A stretch of 64,000 nucleotides of DNA from Nostoc desertorum CM1-VF14 (GCA_019359245.1 JAHHHR010000025.1:45476-109475); one strand, 5' to 3'. Numbered from the stretch's first letter, positions 1 to 9,427 are shown. The notes: generated by a model not told the origin, from the sequence alone. Numbers and translations: made by a program.

Positions 1-310
1 CAAAGCGATAATTATTGTTGAGGTCGTAGAAGCTTTTCCTAAAGGTATTGGAAAGCAGCAACCCACGAATAAAGTCCCGCACTGTAATCTGTCCATTACG
101 GAGTTGGGACTCTAAAAATGTTTCGCGATCAGCAGCAAAGGCATAAAAGAAAATTTGACGATATGCTGCTTCGATCAGAATATCTAAATCTGATGGAGAA
201 AGCAAATTGTCTGTAGTAAAAATCCTGGGCTGTTCATCACCCGGTACTTCGTATGCAGCTACACGCTGGTTTTGACTTGAAGGGTCGTATGTTAACAGAG
301 GAATTGACAC
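1..310 (-). CDS. cpcG: Phycobilisome rod-core linker (CpcG-like), partial, 5' part only
   Basis: The gene runs off the left edge of the window; about 103 N-terminal residues are visible. They read as the start of a pbs-linker domain: a short N-terminal stretch with the motif YEVPGDEQPRI, then AAYRQIFFYAF, and FLESQLRNGQITVRDFIRGLLLS. This is the pattern of CpcG, the linker that attaches phycocyanin rods to the allophycocyanin core. The start is GTG at 310, supported by a perfect GGAGG (complement of 318-322) seven bases upstream. Nostocales carry several cpcG paralogues, and which one this is cannot be told from the fragment. The CpcS-like lyase gene close by on the same strand fits a phycobilisome context. 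Confidence 0.88.
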   Translation of the reverse strand, partial: MSIPLLTYDPSSQNQRVAAYEVPGDEQPRIFTTDNLLSPSDLDILIEAAYRQIFFYAFAADRETFLESQLRNGQITVRDFIRGLLLSNTFRKSFYDLNNNYRF

Positions 311-654
311 TCTAAAGCCTCCATATTCTTAATTAAAGTTAACAACTTTAGATCACATATTAAGGGAGTAGTTGTATCAGAACTTCAGATTCTGATAAAA
401 TTTCACGAAACTTAACTAAGGGGAATTTAACTATTCCGAAAAATAACGATTAGCCTGTTGGATTCAAGCCATAGCTAAATCAATAAAGGCAGTGGGGCTT
501 TCAGGCTAATAACTACGTAAAAAATTTTATTCACATATTTCAGATTAGGAGATTCAGTTTCACCTTTTTGAAATGAAGCAATAATTATTTACATATAGCA
601 AAAGAAATTAATGAAGAATTGGGCATTGGTTATTCTCCTTACTTCCTACCTCCT
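311..654. other. Intergenic region upstream of cpcG
   Basis: About 340 AT-rich bases without a supported gene. It should contain the cpcG promoter and leader on the minus strand. A strong GGAGG ribosome binding site for cpcG is at 318-322. No clear terminator or repeat was seen. Confidence 0.5.
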
Positions 655-1197
655 TCAATGACCTAACCAAAATTCCAGAGGATCTATGGTTGACTTACAG
701 TAAGGCCAGCTACGCAAAGTTGCTTCCATCCCTGGCTCCCAATAGGGTGGTTCTAATCCAAGCCCTAAACATAGATGAGATAGGATGTTGGCAAACTGCT
801 GATTGTGGCCGAAGTCTCCTAGATGGGCATGGGCGTATTCATGAATGACTATACCAAACCAGTCTTTAGGTGCAACACGACCAACATCTACCAGAATGGT
901 AATTGGGTTTATGAGAATATTACACAGCCCGTCAATGCCGAAGGATTGAGCTATGGGGACTGCAAAAATTTGGATGTGGCGACGCTCTTGGGGATGAAAA
1001 CACTCATGACAAAGCTGTAGATAGGCGTTGATCTGAGCGTTAACGGTGTTAATATTATCGCCAATCCAAGTACAAATGGGGATGCGATCGCGCAGGTTAT
1101 CGAACACATCCACCATACCCGGTTCTAGGGCAAACCCCTGTACTCGATGCAGATAATCTCGGCCACGAGCAAAAGCATCGGTCTGCTTAAGAATCAT
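655..1197 (-). CDS. Putative zinc metalloprotease-like protein (HEYAH motif)
   Basis: A 180-residue protein I cannot assign to a named family. Its main feature is IVIHEYAHAHLGDFGH in the second half. This is an HExxH zinc-binding motif with another His seven residues later, as in small SprT/zincin-type metalloproteases. There is no signal peptide or membrane segment, so it is probably cytoplasmic. It starts one base after the stop of the CpcS-like lyase upstream (1198), so the two are almost certainly co-transcribed. A link to phycobilisome or tetrapyrrole metabolism is inferred from position only. Catalytic activity is not proven by the motif. Confidence 0.6.
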   Translation of the reverse strand: MILKQTDAFARGRDYLHRVQGFALEPGMVDVFDNLRDRIPICTWIGDNINTVNAQINAYLQLCHECFHPQERRHIQIFAVPIAQSFGIDGLCNILINPITILVDVGRVAPKDWFGIVIHEYAHAHLGDFGHNQQFANILSHLCLGLGLEPPYWEPGMEATLRSWPYCKSTIDPLEFWLGH

Positions 1198-1806
1198 TCA
1201 CCAACCCAAAACTGAATAAAACTGGCTTTTTTCCGGAACATCCGACCTAAGTCTTTCTGTTACATTTTCTGTATTGGAAACCTCAACAGAAGTTTCAATA
1301 CGGGTTTCTGTACAAAATGATGCCGTGCTGAACCCACCAAACCGTTTTACTGTACTGGTTCGTAGTCGCATATTTGGGCTGGCGAACCAGAATCTTTCAA
1401 TGGAACTCATTGTTTCATATTCGGTTGTCAACACTAGCCCATCTTCATCATCCATGTGAAAAAGACCGACTACAGGCACAATTTCAGCGTAGCCTCTTTC
1501 ACGCAGTAATTTACCACCCCTGGGGTTATCAACATCAGGCACGATCGCAAATATGGTTTTCCCTTGATGGTTCTCGTCACCCTCTCTGTCCCAAGACATC
1601 GTTCCTAGCCACTGCACCCGCGATCCACCTACCGAAAGGCTAGGGTCAATCTGGTGATACTGGCACAGTTCAATGATTTCTGGATGATCGGCATCTAGAG
1701 TTTCTACCTGTATATCCGATTCTCCTACTTCTGAGCGCTTAAAGGCTAAGTGATGAGTTGCCCGTTGCGATCGCCACTTACCAGCACTAAGCTGAAAAAA
1801 GTCCAT
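1198..1806 (-). CDS. cpcS: CpcS/CpeS-family phycobiliprotein lyase
   Basis: About 202 residues. The N-terminus MDFFQLSAGKWRSQRATHHLAF is diagnostic of CpcS/CpeS lyases, which attach phycocyanobilin to the Cys-82/84 site of phycobiliprotein subunits through a lipocalin-like barrel. The central stretch WDREG and the C-terminal ERFWFASPNMRLRTS also fit the family. The longer reading frame would begin with TTG at 1818. The ATG at 1806 matches the conserved family N-terminus, so I chose it. The gene lies directly upstream of the HEYAH protein with no spacing, and the phycobilisome linker gene is 0.3 kb further on, same strand. Which CpcS subclass it belongs to (S, U or S-III) is not resolved. Confidence 0.8.
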   Translation of the reverse strand: MDFFQLSAGKWRSQRATHHLAFKRSEVGESDIQVETLDADHPEIIELCQYHQIDPSLSVGGSRVQWLGTMSWDREGDENHQGKTIFAIVPDVDNPRGGKLLRERGYAEIVPVVGLFHMDDEDGLVLTTEYETMSSIERFWFASPNMRLRTSTVKRFGGFSTASFCTETRIETSVEVSNTENVTERLRSDVPEKSQFYSVLGW

Positions 1807-1818
1807 TGCGTCTATCAA

Positions 1819-2267
1819 TCTTCTGACTCCTACTTAAATACTCCTGGAAATGATGTTTTACGCGTTTTTTATTTTTAAAGTTTTTGGTATATAAACATTC
1901 TAAACATTACAGCGATTAGTGGTCAGCTTCAAGACCTGATTGATTCACGTTACTACAAAGTAATCCCAGAAATTGCCTGTTGTGCTATATGTCTGCTGTT
2001 TCGGTTGCGATGATTACGGGTGCTTTTAGATGCTGTAATCCTCAGTAGGGAAATTACCTTCATAGAAATTTAACCCTACTTAGAGCAAGTACTGTACGAT
2101 TATCCCAAGTTTATTAGCGCTAGGCTGTGCTTCGGAGGCTCATCTGGTCGGGAAATGTGTGCTAACGATAGTAGACTGGTTAATTAGGGCGAATACGACG
2201 AGTAATTAATAGGGAATAGAGACGTGATGAATCGCATCCGTCTCTACAATAATTGGAAGTAATACAG
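1819..2267. other. Intergenic region with a short GAGACG inverted repeat
   Basis: About 450 bases between the lyase promoter side and the acyltransferase 3' end. No gene was seen. The only structured element is the TAGAGACG/CGTCTCTA inverted repeat at 2217-2246, listed separately. Confidence 0.5.
2217..2246. repeat. Short palindromic repeat (GAGACG family)
   Basis: Inverted repeat TAGAGACG (2217-2224) and CGTCTCTA (2239-2246) around a 14-base loop. It lies just downstream of the acyltransferase gene on the minus strand. Related palindromes with the same GAGACGC/GCGTCTC core occur at 13668-13695 and 52455-52474, so it appears to be a dispersed intergenic repeat that may also act as a terminator. 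Confidence 0.55.
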
Positions 2268-3470
2268 TTAAGCTTGATTTAAACGTCTATTTTTTATCCA
2301 AGACATGATTAGATTTCTAAACTTGTCTGTTTTTGCTTCAGTAAAATGTGCGATGACAACCGCATATAAGAATACAAATATAACTATGATAAGTGCCAAG
2401 AATAAGTGTAGAATATCTGGTTCCCAAGGGCGATCGCCAATTACACATGCTCTGATAAAACACAGTATCGGCATATGGACGAGATAAAGAGTGTATGAAC
2501 ATCCTGCTAAAGCTTTAGAAAATTTTTCGTATATTCCTTCTTGCCTTATTTGACTACGACTATTAACTAGGAGATATATCATAACAGCAGTAGAAGTTCC
2601 TATTAAAAAATCTGCTATCTCCCGGCTAGATATAAAACGTTCACTTGTTAAGGCAATGTACAAAATTAGTATAGACAAAATAGTGAGTAAATTTAGGATA
2701 TTGTTTTTCTTAAGATATTTAGAAGGATGACATATACTAACTAATGCTCCCATCAGCCAAACCAAAAAATACATTCTAATACCCGAACCAACCATTAATA
2801 ATATGCCTGAAGTCAAACAAGCGTAGAAAACACGCGCTTTTAAGGATTTAACACAAAAAAATAGGATGATTGAAGGAAAAAGCATATAGTACCAAAATTC
2901 ATAGGCTAAAGTCCAAACTGCCTTATTTGAACCAAATAAATCTACAAAAATTGTTTGGAAAAAAGCTACAGTTCCCAAAGCATTTTGGAATGTAAAATTT
3001 TCCAAAATTTTATAAGTTGCTAAATGACCGTTATGAAACTTTTCTCCATAAAAGCTATCTTGTCCAGTACCAAATATTTTTATACCTAGAAAATCCCAAA
3101 AGGAAGATAGTAATAAAGCAGGAATCAATACTACATATAACCGTGTTAAACGATCTACTAAATAATTAACCCAAGACCACTGCTTCTGCTGAATTCTTCT
3201 TATTACGCTAGCTGAAATAAAAAATCCACTTAGCACAAAAAAAATCATTACAGATTGATGACCCAATACTGTTAATGAATTTAATCTTTTTATCAAAAAA
3301 CTAGGATTACTAATTTCTGAATACTCTATAAATAATAAAAGTCTCATATGACCGAGAAAAACTAATAAAGCAGCTAAACCTCTTAATAAATCAAGATGAG
3401 TAGACCATCGATAATTCCTTATTGAAGGAATATTATAAATAGGCTGTGTCTGAGTTTCTGTTTCTAGCAT
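2268..3470 (-). CDS. Acyltransferase 3 family membrane protein (OafA/YrhL-like)
   Basis: A 400-residue integral membrane protein. The N-terminal motif LDLLRGLAALLVFLGHMRLL contains the R and H residues typical of acyltransferase family 3, and about ten hydrophobic helices follow, as in OafA/NodX-type O-acetyltransferases. Such enzymes move acyl groups, usually acetyl, onto cell-surface or exopolysaccharide sugars at the cytoplasmic membrane. The motif FFVLSGFFIS and the late YLVHMPI segment also fit the family. The gene stands alone, with about 900 bases of AT-rich DNA upstream, and is itself AT-rich, which may point to transfer. The acceptor substrate is unknown. Confidence 0.85.
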   Translation of the reverse strand: MLETETQTQPIYNIPSIRNYRWSTHLDLLRGLAALLVFLGHMRLLLFIEYSEISNPSFLIKRLNSLTVLGHQSVMIFFVLSGFFISASVIRRIQQKQWSWVNYLVDRLTRLYVVLIPALLLSSFWDFLGIKIFGTGQDSFYGEKFHNGHLATYKILENFTFQNALGTVAFFQTIFVDLFGSNKAVWTLAYEFWYYMLFPSIILFFCVKSLKARVFYACLTSGILLMVGSGIRMYFLVWLMGALVSICHPSKYLKKNNILNLLTILSILILYIALTSERFISSREIADFLIGTSTAVMIYLLVNSRSQIRQEGIYEKFSKALAGCSYTLYLVHMPILCFIRACVIGDRPWEPDILHLFLALIIVIFVFLYAVVIAHFTEAKTDKFRNLIMSWIKNRRLNQA

Positions 3471-4368
3471 TTTGGGTATTTAACAAAGATAGATAAAATT
3501 GTTATAGGAAAGGATAATAAAGCCAGATTCTGCGATGTCTTATCCCTCTTATTTCAGAGTAGATAATCCAATAGATGAAAGACTTCTGACCCCCCAATAC
3601 CGTGCTGTTTCGCCTGAATTCCTTCCCCATAAATGAGCAAATGTGGGGTTATTAGGATTTATTAAATAATTACGTAGACATGAGATATGTCTCACTTTCA
3701 ATAGCAAATTGTGCCACTCAAAAGGTATATACAGAGGTGTGCCAATATATTAAAAAAAGTAAAGTTAATTCATTTTAGGAAGTTATTAATTGCACTACAA
3801 AAATATTTTCCTAATTAAACCTTTAAAACATAAAAAAATATCAACATAAAATTGGGAGTTCAATACAATAAATAATATACAATTATCTATATATGAATAC
3901 TTATAAGTTTCCAAGAAGGGTTTTTAAAGCTTGTCCAAAGTTTATGGGAGCTTCATTAAACTCCAATTAGGAGGATAAGATGCCTTAAACAAGACTGAGG
4001 AATCTAATTATCAAGGAATTAGTGCTCTTTTATTAGTCTAAAAAATAATATAGAAGTAACTTGGCTTGAACTTCATTCAATTTAAGGTACTTCTATATTG
4101 ATAGGAACTCATAACAACAAAGTTTTTTGACTTTTATCTAGTGACGGTAAAAAAGCAGCGTTAGATAGCAATCTTGTGTAAATTTTACCTAAAAGATAAA
4201 ATGTATCAGGGTTTGTGTGAAATAGTATTAGATACTTACAAAGAAAGAATTATTCCAGAAACGGAAAAAACTCATGATAGCATCTTCAGATATCAGGCTA
4301 ACCTGAACAATGCTATCATGAGTCACAAAAATTAGATGTGTACATCTGTACACCACTACAGAGGCTTA
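3471..4368. other. Long AT-rich intergenic region
   Basis: Nearly 900 bases between two minus-strand genes. No open frame with a family signature was found. The right end holds the strong glgA terminator hairpin (4270-4323). The remainder is AT-rich with no clear repeats and should include the acyltransferase promoter near 3471-3600. Confidence 0.5.
4264..4323 (-). terminator. Intrinsic terminator of glgA, 14-bp stem
   Basis: A perfect 14-bp inverted repeat (4270-4283 with 4310-4323; core CTCATGATAGCAT). On the minus strand it is followed by a run of six T (complement of the A run at 4264-4269). It lies 45 bases beyond the glgA stop codon. The 26-base loop contains a second small hairpin, TCAGG-CTAA-CCTGA (4293-4306). 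The orientation of the T-run identifies it as a terminator for glgA. Confidence 0.8.
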
Positions 4369-5805
4369 TTACTTACTAGTAGCGATCGCTTCGTTTAATA
4401 CTAACTCTGGTTCTGGTGTCTCCTCTTCTTCTGGCAAACCGTAAATTGACCTATACAACTTCACGTACTCTTTGGCAGATTGATACCAACTAAAGTCTTC
4501 ACTCATGCCCCGCTTTTGTAGTTCTTGCCATTGTGGTTTAAAACGAAAGCCTTCCCAAGCCCGGATCATACAGGTGAAAAGGTCTAGCGGTTCATAGCGG
4601 TCAAAGCAATAACCAGTGCCTGCTGCATTTTCGGGGTCGTGATGGCTTACGGTGTCAACTAATCCACCTGTGCGGCGGACAATGGGCACAGAACCGTAGC
4701 GCAAAGACATCATTTGGCTAATACCGCATGGTTCAAAACGACTAGGCATTAAGAAAGCGTCAGTACCAGCGTAGATCCGGCGAGACAGGGCATCGTTATA
4801 CAGTAAGTAAGTTGCCATGCGTCCGGGGAACCGGGATGCTAATTGCCACATCTGAGTTTCATAATAGCGATCGCCTGTCCCCAACAGCACAAACTGTGCA
4901 TCTGTATAAGAAAGGAAGCGATCAAGGATTTGCAATATCAAATCAATACCTTTTTGTTCCACTAATCGGGTCACAATCCCAATTAAAAAGGCTTTGGAGT
5001 TGACTTCTAATCCTACTTCTTCTTGCAAAGCAATTTTGTTGGCTTTGCGTTTCTCCAAGGTATCAGCAGTGAAGGTTTGGGCAATGTATTTATCATTTTC
5101 TGGGTTATAAACTTCAGTATCTATGCCGTTAATAATCCCAGATAATTTACCGCTAATAAAGGACAGCAAACCTTCTAATGTTTCACCATAAGTAGGTGTC
5201 TTGATTTGCTCTGCATAAGTGGGCGAAACTGTATTTACCTTATTGGCAAATTGCACCGCCGCCGCCATTGTGTTGTGTCCTTGCATATACCAAGGACACC
5301 AAGTAATTTTTTCTAAGTACCAACGCCACGGCCCTTGATAAGCCAGATTATGAATGGTGAAGACTGTGGTGATATCAGGATCTTGGTGCATCCAAACGGG
5401 AATCATCCCCGTATGCCAATCGTGACAATGGATGACTTCTGGTTTCCAGTAATTCCAGGCAAATTCGGCTGCACCATTGGAAAAGAACGTGAACCGCCAG
5501 TCTTCATCATCTCCCGAATAAATCCGGCGGGGTAGGAAAACGGGATGTCCAAATAAGTACAAGGGAACATCAGTACCAGGCAGAACGCTTTCATAAACAG
5601 CAAATTCCTGGAACATCGCAGATCCCCGCCAGATGGGTTCTTTGGGAATTTCCATTTTATCTGGCAGGAAGCCATAGTAAGGCAAGAATATCCGTACATC
5701 ATGCCCCATTTCTCTCAGAAATTTGGGTAATGCCCCAACAACATCACCCATTCCTCCTACTTTGGCAATGGGTGCTGCCTCTGCTGCAACAAATAGAATC
5801 CGCAT
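4369..5805 (-). CDS. glgA: Glycogen synthase GlgA
   Basis: A 478-residue ADP-glucose:alpha-1,4-glucan glucosyltransferase (GT5, GT-B fold) that elongates glycogen in the cytoplasm. The ADP-glucose binding loop KVGGMGDVVGALP is at residues 15-27. The C-terminal domain carries SRFEPCGISQMMSLRYG and RRTGGLVDTV, both characteristic of bacterial and plant starch/glycogen synthases. The length matches the cyanobacterial GlgA1 type. The gene stands alone, ends in a strong intrinsic terminator, and has about 140 bases between its start and the 3' end of hemC. The start MRILFVAAEA matches the family. Confidence 0.96.
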   Translation of the reverse strand: MRILFVAAEAAPIAKVGGMGDVVGALPKFLREMGHDVRIFLPYYGFLPDKMEIPKEPIWRGSAMFQEFAVYESVLPGTDVPLYLFGHPVFLPRRIYSGDDEDWRFTFFSNGAAEFAWNYWKPEVIHCHDWHTGMIPVWMHQDPDITTVFTIHNLAYQGPWRWYLEKITWCPWYMQGHNTMAAAVQFANKVNTVSPTYAEQIKTPTYGETLEGLLSFISGKLSGIINGIDTEVYNPENDKYIAQTFTADTLEKRKANKIALQEEVGLEVNSKAFLIGIVTRLVEQKGIDLILQILDRFLSYTDAQFVLLGTGDRYYETQMWQLASRFPGRMATYLLYNDALSRRIYAGTDAFLMPSRFEPCGISQMMSLRYGSVPIVRRTGGLVDTVSHHDPENAAGTGYCFDRYEPLDLFTCMIRAWEGFRFKPQWQELQKRGMSEDFSWYQSAKEYVKLYRSIYGLPEEEETPEPELVLNEAIATSK

Positions 5806-5945
5806 GGTAATTTTTGCTTCCCCGGTTCTGTCTATATTGTCAAATTAACTCTATGATGCCGGCAAACGCGATTTGTCGCGTCTGGCACATATGAAAGTGC
5901 AACGGCGATCAATTCTTATCTAATCACATCGGCTTGCCCAATTGC

Positions 5946-6917
5946 TTAAGAACCGCGCTGAATCACCGCAAAAATTTCTGATAAAATTTCTTGCGCTCCC
6001 TGTTGCCGCAACACTTGGGCTAGTTCTATGCCTAGTGCTTCAGCATTATTGGCAATCCCTGTGACGGTATCTTTTACGAACTTTTGACCATCTACACTGG
6101 CCACTATCCCTGTTAAGGTCAAATTCTCACCAGATACTTCTGTATTTACACCAATAGGTACTTGACAGCCACCTTCTAGAGAGCGTAAGAAAGAGCGTTC
6201 AGCAAGACAGCGATCGCGTGTTTCGGGGTGTTCGATCGCTTTGAGTAGAGATAGCACTTCACTATCATCAGCACGGCATTCTATACCCAAGGCTCCTTGT
6301 CCAACAGCGTGCAGGGAGATTTCTTTGGGGAGAAGTTGATGAACGCGATCGCCCATTCCCAATCTCTCTAACCCTGCTGCTGCCAAAATTAGAGCATCGT
6401 ATTCGCCTGCATCTAGTTTTGCCAACCGTGTAATCAAGTTTCCCCGCACATCCTTAAAGGTAAAGTGCGGGAAATGGTGGCGTAACTGCGCTAACCGCCG
6501 CAGCGAAGATGTACCAATTACAGCACCTTCTGGCAATGTATCAATTTGTTTATCTTTGTGCTTTTCATGCACCACTAATGCATCTGCTGGATTTTCGCGT
6601 TCAGTAATGGCTGCCAGTGTTAACCCTTCTGGTAAATGAGTCGGCAGATCCTTGAGGGAATGAACCGCAAAGTCAATCTCCTGATTGAGCATTCCAACTT
6701 CAAGTTCTTTAGTAAAAAGTCCTTTATCGCCAATCTTAGCTAGTGCTACGTCCAAGATTTTATCGCCTTGGGTAGACATGGTGTGGACTTCAAAAATGAT
6801 ATCAGGAAAGCTTTTCTGAAGTTGCTCTTGTACCCAGTAGGTCTGAACCAGAGCAAGTTGGCTTTTGCGTGAACCAATCCGAATAGTGCGTGGGGGACTA
6901 GAAACAACTGAAGTCAT
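5946..6917 (-). CDS. hemC: Hydroxymethylbilane synthase (porphobilinogen deaminase)
   Basis: A 323-residue cytosolic enzyme that condenses four porphobilinogens into hydroxymethylbilane, the precursor of haem, chlorophyll and bilins. The family signatures IRIGSRKSQLALVQ near the N-terminus and the cofactor loop RSLEGGCQVPIG, with the Cys that binds dipyrromethane, are present. So are GTSSLRR and the arginine-rich RGNLITRL. The open frame extends to 6956, but the ATG at 6917 gives an N-terminus of the expected length. The gene stands alone between glgA and a Uma2 gene. Its product feeds the bilins used by the phycobilisome genes at the left edge. Confidence 0.96.
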   Translation of the reverse strand: MTSVVSSPPRTIRIGSRKSQLALVQTYWVQEQLQKSFPDIIFEVHTMSTQGDKILDVALAKIGDKGLFTKELEVGMLNQEIDFAVHSLKDLPTHLPEGLTLAAITERENPADALVVHEKHKDKQIDTLPEGAVIGTSSLRRLAQLRHHFPHFTFKDVRGNLITRLAKLDAGEYDALILAAAGLERLGMGDRVHQLLPKEISLHAVGQGALGIECRADDSEVLSLLKAIEHPETRDRCLAERSFLRSLEGGCQVPIGVNTEVSGENLTLTGIVASVDGQKFVKDTVTGIANNAEALGIELAQVLRQQGAQEILSEIFAVIQRGS

Positions 6918-6989
6918 AAAACAATATATCAAACTAGGCGATAAATTCACTCTCATCTAGACTACCGTAGTCAGAGACTCATACCAATC

Positions 6990-7018
6990 TTGGGGTTTGG
7001 ATTTTGGATTTTGGATTA
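6990..7018. repeat. Heptamer tandem repeat (GGATTTT-type)
   Basis: Upstream of hemC, the sequence repeats GGTTTGGATTTTGGATTTTGG in steps of seven bases. Seven-base tandem repeats in intergenic DNA are common in Nostocales. Confidence 0.6.
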
Positions 7019-7186
7019 CAATTCTTTACCTAACGCTGGTTTTAGGAATCTCAAACAATTTTATTGAGTACAGCATTATTACGGTACGATCCACTATATT
7101 TATTACTTGCAGACAATAAAAATACACGGTGCATCGATTGAAAGCTGCTATAAACTTGATGTAGGACTTTCGGAGTAGCAGAAAGT

Positions 7187-7753
7187 ATGAGTGTTGCAAA
7201 ATCTGCATCTCTAACCTTAGAGGAGTTTCTGAAGTTACCAGAAATAAAGCCTACAAGCCTTTATATTGATAGTGAGATTATCCTAAAGCCAACGCCGAAA
7301 ACCCGCCACTCCCGACTTCAGGCTAAGTTGATTGATGGAATTAATGAAGTCACAGAAAAGAAACAAATCGCTTATGCTTTTCCTGAGTTGCGTTGTACTT
7401 TTGGTAGTCGGTCAATTGTTCCAGATGTGGCGGTTATCCGTTGGCAACAAATTGAGTTTGACGATAACGGAGAACCTGTAGATGATGTGCTAGTTGCTCC
7501 GAACTGGACAATTGAAATCCTCTCTTCAGATCAGAGTTCTAATCGAGTTAGCAGCAATATCTTACACTGCTTAAAATATGGTTGTCAGTTAGGATGGTTG
7601 ATTGATCCCGATGACCGTTCAGTTCTCGTTTTTCAACCACATCAACAACCAGAATTTTGTCATAAAGGAGATAGCTTGCCTGTTCTAAATGGTGTTGATT
7701 TGAACTTGACTGTAGAACAGGTATTTGGCTGGTTAAAGATGAAAACAGAGTGA
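7187..7753 (+). CDS. Uma2 family (DUF820) restriction-endonuclease-fold protein
   Basis: A 188-residue protein of the Uma2/DUF820 family, which is greatly expanded in filamentous cyanobacteria and has a PD-(D/E)XK nuclease-like core. The N-terminal TLEEFLKLPEIKP is typical, as are the metal-site elements around PELRCTFG, SIVPDVAVIRW and TIEILSSDQS. The role of these proteins is unknown; many copies are thought to be mobile or defence-related. It stands alone and starts with ATG at 7187. Confidence 0.85.
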   Translation: MSVAKSASLTLEEFLKLPEIKPTSLYIDSEIILKPTPKTRHSRLQAKLIDGINEVTEKKQIAYAFPELRCTFGSRSIVPDVAVIRWQQIEFDDNGEPVDDVLVAPNWTIEILSSDQSSNRVSSNILHCLKYGCQLGWLIDPDDRSVLVFQPHQQPEFCHKGDSLPVLNGVDLNLTVEQVFGWLKMKTE

Positions 7754-7841
7754 GCAACTTCAGTTTGAGTTGGGCTTCGGCGAAAAAAGTCCTGCCCAGC
7801 AATGAATTGAGTATACTTAAGATTTTCTTTGTGAATTACCT

Positions 7842-8264
7842 TTAAGGGTCAGATTTGAGAAATTCTTGTAATTCTTGGGTTCGTAATTTTGTGGTATTTT
7901 CTAGACAACCAGAATAAACGCTAGAGGCAATACTTCCTCCCTCATATTTGCTTTTCTCAAACTCACAATTGGTATCTCGGAACTTGATCCATGCAAGTTG
8001 TGCAGCAATCAATTTCTGTTTCCTAGATGTTTTTAAGGTAGGTAGCAATTGTTGGTAAACCTGATTCAGTTTTTTATCTGCATTCTGATAAGATAAGTTC
8101 GCGCATTGATTAATTGCTGTTTGAGTTTGAGGATTGTTGCAGTTAAATTTTTGAACTAAGCGAATCTCTAGTAAATCAGGGGTTGTGCCTGCTATTGTCA
8201 TGGTGGAAGTACCCAAACTGCTGAGAGTTAGCATACTTGCTAAGACTAGTAATAATTGACGCAT
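7842..8264 (-). CDS. Exported LprI/DUF1311-like protein
   Basis: A 140-residue protein with an N-terminal signal peptide (basic MRQ, a hydrophobic stretch, cleavage likely near residue 25). A DUF1311/LprI-like domain follows, with paired cysteines, the pattern NQCANLSYQNADKKLNQVYQ, and AWIKFRDTNCEFE. LprI family proteins are periplasmic or lipid-anchored, and one member inhibits lysozyme. The exact function here is unknown. It faces away from the neighbouring Uma2 gene's 3' end (convergent) and has about 190 bases before the divergent lipid kinase gene. Confidence 0.75.
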   Translation of the reverse strand: MRQLLLVLASMLTLSSLGTSTMTIAGTTPDLLEIRLVQKFNCNNPQTQTAINQCANLSYQNADKKLNQVYQQLLPTLKTSRKQKLIAAQLAWIKFRDTNCEFEKSKYEGGSIASSVYSGCLENTTKLRTQELQEFLKSDP

Positions 8265-8454
8265 GGCAAAATTTTTATTGTTTAAGTATAGACAAAAGAT
8301 ACCAAAATACGCGTCAGCATTGGTATGTTTCGACGCAGAAGACTTTTAAACTTCTTACAAAAGGAAAACTAGTCGCCCGAAGGAAGCCGAACTTTCACAA
8401 GAATGCTAGAAAGAATTTGGTATTTTAGTGATCTAAGTTTAGCTTTTATATTTT

Positions 8455-9426
8455 ATGAATCGTTCCGCCTGCCTCATTTTCAATCCAGTTGCTGGTCAGG
8501 GTGACCCAGATATAGAACTGGCAGAAATTCGAGCAATATTAGAGCCAGAAATTGACCTAGATATTTATCTCACAACTGAAGAAATCGACGCTGACGAATT
8601 AGCCTATGCAGCGATAGAGCGAGGGGTAGATGCAATCATTGCTTCAGGGGGAGATGGAACCCTCTCCGCAGCAGCGGCGGCTCTGGTGAGTACTGATATT
8701 CCATTTGGGATTATTTCCAGAGGCACAGCAAACGCTTTTGCTACAGCTTTAGGAATTCCTGACACGATCGCAGGTGCGTGTGAGACAATTTTGCAGGGAG
8801 GAACCCGCCATGTAGACGTAGCCTATTGCAACGATCAGCCAATGGTACTTTTAGCAGGTATTGGCTTTGAAGCTGAAACTGTAGAATTGGCAGACAGGGG
8901 CGCTAAAAATCGGTTTGGGATGATGGCCTACGTTTTCGCTGGAATTCAGCAACTGAGAAATTTAAAAAACTTTGATGTTGAAATTGAAACAGAGGACAGG
9001 ATAATTAAAACCAGTGCCTGTGCAGTTACAGTAGCAAATGCCGCGCCTCCTACTTCAGTTTTGGCTCAAGGCCCAGCAGGTCTGATTTATGATGATGGGT
9101 TACTAGATTTGACGATTGTGGCTCCAACTAACAAAGCAGGAGCGATCGCAGCTACATTTCATCTATTCCAAACTGCTTCTACAGGTAACGCCGTAGAACG
9201 GGATGATATTGGCTTCCTGCGAGCCAAACAATTTAAAATTACAACTGAGCCACCGCAAAAAGTTGTTCTAGATGGTGAAATAGTGGGCACAACTCCAGTA
9301 GAAATTAAGTGTGTACCAGCAGGTTTGAACATTTTTGTGCCATTAGTAGAAGAAGTTGAGCCAACCGAAAAATTAGAGGGACTCCCTAATCTGACTATTG
9401 AGATGAAAGACACGGTAGAGGAGTGA
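8455..9426 (+). CDS. YegS/BmrU-like lipid kinase (diacylglycerol kinase catalytic domain)
   Basis: A 323-residue protein with the diacylglycerol kinase catalytic fold. FNPVAGQGDP forms the N-terminal loop, ASGGDGTLSAAAAAL (residues ~62-77) is the ATP-binding GGDGT signature, and SRGTANAFATALGIP and LDGEIVGTTPVEIK are typical of YegS/BmrU-type soluble lipid kinases. The substrate is probably diacylglycerol or a related lipid. There is no membrane segment. The gene starts at ATG 8455 and is followed by a G-rich short repeat. No clear operon partner. Confidence 0.88.
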   Translation: MNRSACLIFNPVAGQGDPDIELAEIRAILEPEIDLDIYLTTEEIDADELAYAAIERGVDAIIASGGDGTLSAAAAALVSTDIPFGIISRGTANAFATALGIPDTIAGACETILQGGTRHVDVAYCNDQPMVLLAGIGFEAETVELADRGAKNRFGMMAYVFAGIQQLRNLKNFDVEIETEDRIIKTSACAVTVANAAPPTSVLAQGPAGLIYDDGLLDLTIVAPTNKAGAIAATFHLFQTASTGNAVERDDIGFLRAKQFKITTEPPQKVVLDGEIVGTTPVEIKCVPAGLNIFVPLVEEVEPTEKLEGLPNLTIEMKDTVEE

Positions 9427-9427
9427 G

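Noticed and set aside
3893..3970. Short plus-strand frame in the 3471-4368 intergenic region
   Set aside because: About 25 codons, no ribosome site of note and no domain, in very AT-rich DNA.
7026..7208. 60-codon minus-strand frame overlapping the Uma2 start
   Set aside because: No domain, and it overlaps the start of a well-supported gene.
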